DNA of 5,537 bases from assembly GCA_964403465.1 (NCBI GenBank), contig CAYOFY010000089.1, positions 1 through 5,537 of the forward strand, in the 5' to 3' direction. Position 1 is the first letter of the stretch; the number at the start of each line of letters is the position of its first letter. A program made the translations under genes and the position numbers. Of this stretch, positions 1-5,530 are shown in pieces. The notes below the pieces were generated by a model. It saw nothing but the letters and a program-made list of their open reading frames with translations. It did no database searches and was not told the origin of the DNA. The DNA is from JAFGKM01 sp964403465 (GTDB taxonomy: Bacteria; Ratteibacteria; UBA8468; B48-G9; JAFGKM01).

Positions 1-462
1 GAATTTCTCTTCCCATGTGATGGCGTTTCTTCCACTCACCTGTGCAAGACCTGAAAGGCCGGGTCTTACCTCGTGCCGCCTTTTCTGACATTTATCGTAC
101 AGCGGCAAGTATTCAACAAGAAGAGGCCGGGGGCCGATTACGCTCATGTCGCCTTTCAGGATATTGAACAATTCCGGCAGCTCGTCAACGCTTGTTGAAC
201 GCAAGAATTTCCCGAATCCGGTCAGCCTGTCTTTGTCGGGAAGCAGGTTGCCTCTTGCGTCTCTTTTGTCGGTCATTGTCCTGAATTTGTAAAGGTTGAA
301 TATTTTTTCGTTTAAGCCTGGCCTTTGCTGTTTATATATAACAGGGCCGCCCATTTTCAGCCTTATAGTTAATGCTGTGAAAATAAGCAGGGGTGATAAG
401 ACAGTTATTGCGCAAAGCGATAAAAAAATGTCCATCGGCCGCTTGAAATAGGTTTTGTACAT
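1..462 (-). CDS. pglC: PglC-like monotopic phosphoglycosyl transferase (bacterial sugar transferase), 3' end outside the window
   Basis: This gene encodes the initiating membrane enzyme that moves a sugar-1-phosphate from a UDP-sugar to undecaprenyl phosphate at the cytoplasmic face of the inner membrane. Reading from the ATG at 462 gives 154 residues, open at the window edge; the family is usually about 200. Residues 1-8 (MYKTYFKR) precede a hydrophobic re-entrant helix at about 11-34 with the Ser23-Pro24 break known from Campylobacter PglC. KFRTM is at 59-63, the catalytic Asp93-Glu94 dyad sits in VDELPELFN, and then come GDMSVIGPRPL (104-114), RHEVRPG (129-135) and QVSGRN (141-146). The numbering of the dyad and the helix break matches PglC as I remember it. 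A Leu (139) replaces the Trp usual before AQV. The start lies 3 nt after the aminotransferase stop with no Shine-Dalgarno visible, so translation is probably coupled. The small size excludes the larger WcaJ/WbaP class with extra N-terminal membrane helices. The sugar specificity (diNAcBac or another HexNAc) is inferred from the neighbour. Confidence 0.93.
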   Translation of the reverse strand, partial: MYKTYFKRPMDIFLSLCAITVLSPLLIFTALTIRLKMGGPVIYKQQRPGLNEKIFNLYKFRTMTDKRDARGNLLPDKDRLTGFGKFLRSTSVDELPELFNILKGDMSVIGPRPLLVEYLPLYDKCQKRRHEVRPGLSGLAQVSGRNAITWEEKF

Positions 463-463
463 G

Positions 464-496
464 GTTTAACGATAGTTTAGCGATAGTTTAACGATT
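464..496 (-). repeat. Three tandem copies of an 11-bp unit at the aminotransferase/pglC junction
   Basis: Read on the minus strand, three consecutive 11-mers are AATCGTTAAAC (496-486), TATCGCTAAAC (485-475) and TATCGTTAAAC (474-464). The second and third differ at one position and the first and third at one position. The array encodes the last residues of the aminotransferase (IVKLSLNYR) and its TAA stop, and ends one base before the ATG of the sugar transferase. Because 11 is not a multiple of 3, each copy is read in a different frame, and TAA falls in frame only in the third copy. Confidence 0.85.
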
Positions 497-1587
497 GTTG
501 TTATTCTGCTTAAATCCTCATCGGTCATCTTGGTGTCGCTTGGCAGGCAGACCCCCCTGTTAAAGATGTCTTCGGATATACCGCTGCCTACGAATTCATA
601 TCCCTTGAAAAAAGGCTGTAAATGCATGGGCTTCCAGATGTGCCTGGCTTCAATATTTTCTCTTTCAAGAGCTTCGATTATATCAACGGGTTTTATCCTG
701 CTCTTCTTTAACGTTATGCATGTAAGCCAGAAGTTCGGTTCGTTCCATCTGTTGACGGGCATCATTTCAATCTGCTCTATTTCATGGAAGGCGTTCCTGT
801 AAAATTCAAATATCTGCCTTTTCCTTTGGATTCGTTTATCCAGGACTTTTAACTGGCCTCTGCCTATGCCTGCAAGGACGTTGCTCATCCTGTAGTTGTA
901 GCCAAGCTCGCTGTGCTGGTAGTGCCTTGCCTTGTCCCTGGACTGGGTTGCCCAGAACCTCACTTTTTCAACGGCTTCCCTGTCTTTTGAGACGAGCATG
1001 CCGCCGCCCGATGTGGTGATAATCTTGTTGCTGTTAAAAGAGAATATCCCGTAATCTCCGATTGTTCCGGTCTGTTTGTCTTTATAAAGTGTCCCGAGAC
1101 TCTCTGCGGCATCTTCTATCAAAACGGCATCGTGTTTCCCGCAAAGTTGAGTTATACTATCCATGTCTGCGGACAGGCCGTAGAGGTGGACCGCTATTAC
1201 CGCTTTCGGGCGGTATTTCTTGAAGGCCTCTTCAAGGAAACCTGCTGACATGTTCCATGTCCCGTAGTCGCAGTCTATGAAGACCGGGGTTGCACCCTGG
1301 TATATTATGGGGTTGGCAGATGCCGAGAACGTGAGTGATGAACAGAAGACCGTATCTCCCGGGCCGACACCTGCAGATTTCAACGCCATGTGCAGGGCCG
1401 CGGTACCCGATGACAAGGCGGCCGCAAAATGACTTCCAGTCTTGGCTGTGAATTCTTCTTCAAAGGCGTCCACGTTGGGGCCAAGCGGAGCAATCCAGTT
1501 GGTATCAAACGCTTCCCGGATGAATTCCTGTTCGTATCCTTCATCGCTCATGTGCGGCGAAGAGAGGAATATTTTTTTGTCAGCCAT
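466..1587 (-). CDS. pglE: DegT/DnrJ/EryC1-family PLP aminotransferase, PglE/EpsN-like UDP-4-amino-4,6-dideoxy-sugar synthase
   Basis: This is a PLP enzyme of the sugar aminotransferase family. It transfers an amino group, usually from glutamate, to a UDP-4-keto-6-deoxy-HexNAc in the cytoplasm. The 373-residue length is normal for the family. Visible landmarks: N-terminal FLSSPHM (7-13) and IAPLGPNV (32-39), closely like Campylobacter PglE; SSGTAALH (59-66), which binds the PLP phosphate; IEDAAESLGT (157-166), with Asp159 against the pyridine nitrogen; FNSNK (184-188), with Lys188 as the Schiff-base lysine, followed by IITTSGGGML; GYNYRMSN (229-236); and IWKPMH near 317-322. All catalytic positions appear intact. 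The start at 1587 gives the conserved N terminus, but no good Shine-Dalgarno sits in the 40-nt gap upstream; the leader is A-rich and A7 runs lie on either side of the start. The C terminus is built from an 11-bp tandem repeat. The adjacent PglC-like gene supports bacillosamine-type sugar synthesis. A perosamine-type (GDP-sugar) specificity is less likely but not excluded. Confidence 0.94.
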   Translation of the reverse strand: MADKKIFLSSPHMSDEGYEQEFIREAFDTNWIAPLGPNVDAFEEEFTAKTGSHFAAALSSGTAALHMALKSAGVGPGDTVFCSSLTFSASANPIIYQGATPVFIDCDYGTWNMSAGFLEEAFKKYRPKAVIAVHLYGLSADMDSITQLCGKHDAVLIEDAAESLGTLYKDKQTGTIGDYGIFSFNSNKIITTSGGGMLVSKDREAVEKVRFWATQSRDKARHYQHSELGYNYRMSNVLAGIGRGQLKVLDKRIQRKRQIFEFYRNAFHEIEQIEMMPVNRWNEPNFWLTCITLKKSRIKPVDIIEALERENIEARHIWKPMHLQPFFKGYEFVGSGISEDIFNRGVCLPSDTKMTDEDLSRITTIVKLSLNYR

Positions 1588-1627
1588 TTTTTTATAGTTT
1601 TCTGTTCTCTCTGCAAATTAATGCGTT

Positions 1628-2668
1628 TTATGAATAATATTTTGCATTGTACCGGGGACAAATATCGACGGCATCGGAATAAAGAATAAGGAGGCGTTCT
1701 ATTTCGGCTATCTCCTCGGGGGTGTTGTAGGTCATGACCTGCCGGGAGTTATTCACGGGCAGTAAAGTGATTTTACGGTTGTTTTCGGCAAGTATCGCCA
1801 CCGTGTCGGTTATGTACTCTTCTTTCTGGGCGTTGTCGGAGTTTATCTTTTCAAGCGAGAAAAGGAAAGATTCCCTGCGGAAAAGATAGACGGACAGGTT
1901 GGCGTACTTTATTTTAGACAGCAATTCAGGGCGCAGTCTCCTGTTGTTGACCTTGAGGAGAAAATCGTTTTCAGTAAAACTGCCGGCAAGCAATTCCTTT
2001 GTTACCGGACTTCCCGACTTGATGCTTTTCCAGAAGTTGCCTAAAACCTTTAGGGTTTTACTCTCGTCATGGAAATATTCTCCTGAGATTCGGACGCATT
2101 CCTCAGAAGTCAGGGATTTTACCGCGGTATCTTCCTTCAATCGGAGCAGGAATTTCATCCTGGCGATATCAGGAGCCTCGGCTATGCCGGCTATGTTGCC
2201 TGAATCATCGTAAACAACGTGGCCCAGGGTTTTCAGGTTGTCAGATTCCTTTACAATAAAAGAAAGGTCGCCGGAAGAATCAAGATAGCCGCGGACGAAT
2301 TCCTGCAGTATCCCTTTTTCTATGAATGTGTCGCCCGCGATAACAAGCACGTCGTCTATTGAGGGATTGTCTTGAATCAGGGCGGCGGCTATTTTTGCCG
2401 CGTTGCCGGTTCCCTTCGGTTCTTTCTGGTAGCAGAAGTGATGGGTCCCGGGAGCGTTGGATACCGATTGCAGTACAGATTGGGGAGAGTGTCCAAGAAC
2501 AACGAAATGCGATTGTATGCCGCATTCGTGAAGTGTTTCAATAATGCGAGTTATCGCCGGCTTGCCCGCCAGCGGCAGGCAGACCTTATTGACATTTGAA
2601 GACGGCATTCTCGTGCCCCTGCCCGCCGCCATTATCACGGATGATATTTTTCTGTCGCGCATTTGCAT
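1628..2668 (-). CDS. GlmU-N-like sugar-1-phosphate nucleotidyltransferase (probable UDP-HexNAc pyrophosphorylase) with an internal insertion
   Basis: This is predicted to join a nucleoside triphosphate, probably UTP, to a sugar-1-phosphate such as GlcNAc-1-P and release pyrophosphate, giving an activated sugar for the cluster. The 346 residues carry a Rossmann-type nucleotidyltransferase domain: VIMAAGRGTRM (11-21) is the nucleotide-binding loop, Lys28 follows, GTGNA is at 86-90, and AGDT (111-114) supplies the metal-binding Asp113. AEAPD (163-167) matches the GlmU EQKDA region, SDNAQKEEYITD (277-288) matches GlmU NDNAQGEYYLTD, and Asn315 in TYNTPEE matches the second metal ligand. Between about 168 and 255 lies an insertion of roughly 80 residues absent from GlmU. 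The left-handed beta-helix acetyltransferase domain of GlmU is missing. The start is ambiguous: ATG at 2668 has GGAG 8 nt upstream, while the in-frame ATG two codons later has GGGA at a similar distance. The gene lies 19 nt after the kinase gene. UTP and GlcNAc-1-P as substrates are inferred. Confidence 0.9.
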   Translation of the reverse strand: MQMRDRKISSVIMAAGRGTRMPSSNVNKVCLPLAGKPAITRIIETLHECGIQSHFVVLGHSPQSVLQSVSNAPGTHHFCYQKEPKGTGNAAKIAAALIQDNPSIDDVLVIAGDTFIEKGILQEFVRGYLDSSGDLSFIVKESDNLKTLGHVVYDDSGNIAGIAEAPDIARMKFLLRLKEDTAVKSLTSEECVRISGEYFHDESKTLKVLGNFWKSIKSGSPVTKELLAGSFTENDFLLKVNNRRLRPELLSKIKYANLSVYLFRRESFLFSLEKINSDNAQKEEYITDTVAILAENNRKITLLPVNNSRQVMTYNTPEEIAEIERLLILYSDAVDICPRYNAKYYS

Positions 2669-2676
2669 TGTTCCCG

Positions 2677-2680
2677 CTCC
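2677..2680 (-). promoter_or_regulatory. Ribosome binding site (GGAG) of the nucleotidyltransferase gene
   Basis: On the minus strand GGAG is followed by an 8-nt spacer (CGGGAACA) and the ATG at 2668. This favours that codon over the second ATG at 2662, which would be 14 nt from GGAG. The site lies wholly in the 19-nt gap after the kinase stop codon. Confidence 0.6.
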
Positions 2681-2687
2681 AAGGGAG

Positions 2688-4787
2688 TTAGGGTTGAGGA
2701 GGCGGGGGCTCTTGGCCGTAGTAATCCTTGTAGTATTTGTAGTAGCGGTAGTAACGGTAGCCGCTTGAATACACCACCTCGTTTATGACCACGCCGGCGA
2801 CTATGCCCTGCCGTGCCTCCTCAAGCGTGTCCAGAACGTGTTTGAATAAACGCCTCGGCGTATGTTCCGCTCTGGTTATGATGATTGCTTTGTCCGCGAC
2901 GCTTGCGGCTATCACTATCGCGTCGGCAACCGGAGAGACAGGCGGCGAATCGTAAACAATGAAGTCAAACTTTTCTTTAAGAAGACTGCCAAGTTCCTGC
3001 ATCTTCGGGGAGGTCAGCAGAAGTTCAGGATTGTGCAGAACCTTGCCGCACGGAATAAGCGAAAGATTGGATACGGGAAGCTGATAGATAACTTCATCAA
3101 GCTCCGCCTCGCCAACCAGGTATTCGGAAAGCCCTTTTTTGCCGGAAAGATTGAATATCTTGTGCATTCTCGGTTTGCGAAGGTCGGCGTCCACAATGAG
3201 CGTCCGGTTGCCGATATTTGCCAGCGATATTGCCAGGTTGCATGACACAAAGGTTTTCCCCTCGGCTCTTATGGATGAGGTGATAAGGATATTCTTTATC
3301 GGCTTTTCGGGCTTGGGGAAGAGCAGGTTGGTCCTTAAAAGCCCGAATGCATTGACTGCCTGCGCGTTATGTTTTTGGTCCAGTATCTCAACGGGCGCCT
3401 TATCGCCGCCCATTCTGACAAGGGGGACGCTGCTAAGTATCTTTATGTGCTCCTTCTGCGCGGTTTCCGATATGTCTTCGGGAGAATTGATGGTGTCATG
3501 GGTATATTCGGCCAGGAGGACAAGGCCGCCTCCCATGATAAGACTCAGGAGCATGGACATGACGATATTGCGATTCGTCTTGGGGAAAACCGGATGTTGG
3601 GGTGTTTTTGCCCTGTCGAGTATGGATATATTGTTTTCCCTGATTTCACTGCTGATGCCCGCATCCTGTGTCTGTTGGAGGAGCATCTGGTAAAGGTCGC
3701 GCTTTGTATCGGCAGAACGCCTGTGTATATTGTAGGTTACCGCCCTTTCGCTCAACCTCATTGCCGCCGACTTCTGTTTCTTCAGTTCCGACTCAATTGC
3801 CCTTTCATGCTGGAGAGCGGACTCGTATTCTCTTTTGTATCGGTCTATGGCTTGGTTCCATTCTATCTGCTTGAGACGCTTGAGGTTTCCCTTCTCTTTT
3901 TCCGCTTCGCGCGCTATCTGTCCGCCGATATCGTTTATCTGAGTGGAAAGCCGCTGCATCTCCGGGTGCAAAGCCGTGTATAGTTTCAACATCCTGTTGT
4001 ACTGTATCTGTTTTTCCGAGAGGTCCTGCCTGAGTTTCATTATGAGGGGATTTGTGACTTCGTCGGGCAGGTAGTCGCTTTCCTCGAGTGTCCGTTTTTC
4101 CGCCTGTTGATATCTCGCCTGGGCGGATATCCGCGCATCCTGGGCGCCGGTGTAGGCGGCATTGAGCTGCTGCAGGCGCGAAACGGTTATATCCTGGGCC
4201 TCCTGCAAAGAGATTTCCCCGGACCTCTGACGGTAGGCCTCCAGTTCTTTTTCTGCCTGTGCAAGGGATTCTTCGGATTCATGGGTCCTTTCGGCAAGCC
4301 AGCGGTGGATATCTTCCATTGCCCGCAGTCTGCGCGCGATGTTTTCCTCCACGAAGACTTCGGCCATGGTATTTGCAAAGCGCGCGGCAGTATCCGGGTC
4401 GGGATGGGTCACGCAGAGCCGCGCAATGTAGCTTTTCTCGTCCCTCTTGTTGGGCTCAACGGTGATTTTCCCCTCGCCGTTCTTCATACGGCCCATTCGT
4501 TGAACAGCCTTCTCTTTTATGTCGCGGCTCTGGAGAATCTGGAGCTGGGTGTTATAATAATCCTGGTAATGAGACGCTTCCCCGAGAGGATTCATCTCCC
4601 TTCTTTCAAGGACTTCAGGGGTTTTGCGGTCTATCAGTATGGTTACCGTCGCCCTATACAGAGGCGTGCGGGACAATGTGTAAAGCGTTCCAAGTCCCGT
4701 TCCGACGATAAACGTGGCTATCATTATCCATTTATGGCGCCTCAGAATCTCAAGGTAGTCAAGAAGTTCAAAGTCTTTCTGGTTCAT
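2688..4787 (-). CDS. Wzc-like polysaccharide co-polymerase (PCP-2a) fused to a BY-kinase tyrosine autokinase domain
   Basis: This inner-membrane protein sets polymer chain length and couples assembly to export through cycles of tyrosine autophosphorylation. The 699-residue length is typical of Wzc fusions. A cytoplasmic N terminus with DYLEILRRHKW (10-20) leads into TM1 (about 21-38) and a Wzz-type periplasmic domain whose middle (about 150-350) is rich in heptad-like charged helices. A Pro-rich stretch (PQHPVFPKTNRN, 396-407) precedes TM2 (about 408-427). The kinase domain has Walker A SSIRAEGKT (504-512, Lys511), Walker A' LIVDADLRKP (530-539, Asp533 and Asp535) and Walker B FIVYDSPP (609-616, Asp613). 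The tail holds ten tyrosines between 673 and 690, then PPPP. Oddities: the oligomerisation motif EX2RX2R reads NAFGLLR (479-485), keeping only the last Arg, and an Arg replaces the usual Pro in Walker A. The gene sits 29 nt after the export gene, its normal partner. No separate phosphatase is visible in the window. Confidence 0.96.
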   Translation of the reverse strand: MNQKDFELLDYLEILRRHKWIMIATFIVGTGLGTLYTLSRTPLYRATVTILIDRKTPEVLERREMNPLGEASHYQDYYNTQLQILQSRDIKEKAVQRMGRMKNGEGKITVEPNKRDEKSYIARLCVTHPDPDTAARFANTMAEVFVEENIARRLRAMEDIHRWLAERTHESEESLAQAEKELEAYRQRSGEISLQEAQDITVSRLQQLNAAYTGAQDARISAQARYQQAEKRTLEESDYLPDEVTNPLIMKLRQDLSEKQIQYNRMLKLYTALHPEMQRLSTQINDIGGQIAREAEKEKGNLKRLKQIEWNQAIDRYKREYESALQHERAIESELKKQKSAAMRLSERAVTYNIHRRSADTKRDLYQMLLQQTQDAGISSEIRENNISILDRAKTPQHPVFPKTNRNIVMSMLLSLIMGGGLVLLAEYTHDTINSPEDISETAQKEHIKILSSVPLVRMGGDKAPVEILDQKHNAQAVNAFGLLRTNLLFPKPEKPIKNILITSSIRAEGKTFVSCNLAISLANIGNRTLIVDADLRKPRMHKIFNLSGKKGLSEYLVGEAELDEVIYQLPVSNLSLIPCGKVLHNPELLLTSPKMQELGSLLKEKFDFIVYDSPPVSPVADAIVIAASVADKAIIITRAEHTPRRLFKHVLDTLEEARQGIVAGVVINEVVYSSGYRYYRYYKYYKDYYGQEPPPPQP
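2718..2771 (-). other. Tyrosine cluster at the C terminus of the BY-kinase
   Basis: Residues 673-690 of the Wzc-like protein contain ten tyrosines. The core (678-690) reads as repeated units Arg-Tyr-Tyr, Arg-Tyr-Tyr, Lys-Tyr-Tyr, Lys-Asp-Tyr-Tyr, with TAC used for every Tyr in the core. In this family the C-terminal Tyr cluster is phosphorylated in trans by the neighbouring kinase subunit. This is the strongest sequence sign that the domain is a tyrosine kinase rather than a MinD/ParA-type ATPase. Confidence 0.9.
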
Positions 4788-4795
4788 TTGTGCAT
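4785..4795 (-). promoter_or_regulatory. Overlapping start/stop ahead of the kinase gene (three-codon ATG-CAC-AAA-TGA)
   Basis: On the minus strand an ATG at 4795 opens a three-codon frame (Met-His-Lys) whose TGA (4786-4784) overlaps the kinase ATG (4787-4785) as ATGA. The upstream ATG is only 3 nt from AAAGGA, while the kinase ATG is 11 nt from it. The latter fits initiation and gives the conserved MNQKDFELLDYLEILRRHKW start. Whether the mini-frame is ever translated is unknown. Confidence 0.4.
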
Positions 4796-4798
4796 TGT

Positions 4799-4804
4799 TC
4801 CTTT
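4799..4804 (-). promoter_or_regulatory. Ribosome binding site (AAAGGA) of the Wzc-like gene
   Basis: AAAGGA on the minus strand lies in the 29-nt gap after the export gene stop. The spacer to the ATG at 4787 is 11 nt, long but workable. The other ATG, at 4795, is too close for efficient use. Confidence 0.55.
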
Positions 4805-4816
4805 TGTACTGTTCTG

Positions 4817-5518
4817 TTAAAAGAAGCTTTCAGGGACTATGATGGTATCTCCGGGCTCCAGGCGTATGTCCCCGCTCATGTCCCCGCTTCTGAGCATGGA
4901 GCCGATACGCACCGGAATGTTTTCTATTTTGTCCTTGTGCGTGCGTACTACCCGGGTGTTGTTCGGCGCGGCTATATCGGTAAACCCGCCGGCAACGGTG
5001 ATTGCCCGGTAAACTGTCATGCCCGGAACAAGCCTGTATGAACCGGGTCTTCTGACCTGCCCGGAAACATAGACCACGAGGGTGTCTTCTTTCAAGCGCC
5101 GTTCTTCTTCAAGCCGTTTATCCCTTCTTTCCGCTATGCGCTGGGGTATCTGGGGCACTATGATGTTGGCTCTCGGGTTGACGATGTATTCGGAAAGCCT
5201 CTCTTCAACGAGTTTTTCAACCGCAGGCGCTGTAAGGCCTTCCACTTTCAAAGCGCCTATGAGGGGAAATGTGATTTCGCCTGAAGGAGAAACCTGAAGT
5301 TTGGTGTTGAGATCAGGGTGTTCAAATACGAATATCTCTACCGTATCGTGGGGTATTATCAGAGAGTCGGACCCGTCGTCTGCGTATTACTCAAACCCGG
5401 TCGGTTCTTTTGCCGGTTCTACGGGGAACGAGGAGTGCTCCATGGGGACGGTCCCGCATCCGCCCAGCAGAAACATGAAAACAAGCGCGAATGATAATAA
5501 TAAGGGTGTTTTGTGCAT
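4817..5518 (-). CDS. Wza-like polysaccharide biosynthesis/export lipoprotein with SLBB domain, interrupted by an in-frame TAA (possible pseudogene)
   Basis: This is the outer-membrane or periplasmic export component that partners the Wzc-like protein. From ATG at 5518 the first 43 codons encode a lipoprotein leader: MHKTPLLLSFALVFMFL, then lipobox LLGGC with Cys21. Codon 44 (5389-5387) is TAA. The same frame then runs open for 189 residues to TAA at 4817, so the intact protein would be 233 residues, usual for the short class of this family. After the stop come the export domain (about 52-121, with EIFVFEHPDL, SGEITFPLIGALKVEGLT and EYIVNPRANIIV), a charged segment (about 126-146), and one SLBB domain (about 147-200, VYVSGQVRRPGSYRLVPGMT). 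LEPGDTIIVP ends the protein. There is no second SLBB and no C-terminal amphipathic helix as in Wza. No good restart codon follows the stop: the first in-frame candidate is TTG at 5251, inside the export domain. The break could be a real mutation or a sequencing/assembly error. Confidence 0.88.
5387..5389 (-). other. Premature in-frame TAA in the export lipoprotein gene
   Basis: Codon 44 is TAA, between the leader/linker ending PTGFE and YADDGSDSLII. Reading frame and family similarity continue on both sides without a shift, so one substitution (for example from CAA, GAA or AAA) accounts for it. The four complete genes in the window, including this one, all end in TAA at sensible family ends, which argues against reassignment of TAA. 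Confidence 0.85.
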
Positions 5519-5530
5519 GTTTTTTAAATT

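Noticed and set aside
1588..1627. Internal promoter in the gap before the aminotransferase gene
   Set aside because: TTGCAG and TATAAA on the minus strand are only 14 nt apart and the first is a poor -35 match. The AT-rich leader is enough to explain the resemblance.
1628..2668. Full-length bifunctional GlmU
   Set aside because: There are no hexapeptide repeats and the protein ends at 346 residues, soon after the nucleotidyltransferase domain.
2711..2760. CRISPR-like or satellite repeat from the regular GTA pattern
   Set aside because: The periodicity is explained by the Tyr-Tyr codons in the kinase tail. There are no spacers and no palindromic repeats.
3369..3983. Long plus-strand open frames opposite the kinase gene (also near 3139-3693 and 4107-4820)
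   Set aside because: They lie wholly antisense to a clearly conserved minus-strand gene. Their translations show no recognisable motifs and composition typical of shadow frames.
4817..5251. Export protein starting at the TTG at 5251
   Set aside because: This start falls inside the conserved export domain and gives a protein with no signal peptide. The leader with lipobox and Shine-Dalgarno lies upstream in the same frame.
5387..5389. Reassigned TAA (alternative genetic code) to explain the interrupted export gene
   Set aside because: All four complete genes terminate at TAA at the expected family ends, followed within 3-40 nt by the next start. No other in-frame TAA appears inside conserved sequence.
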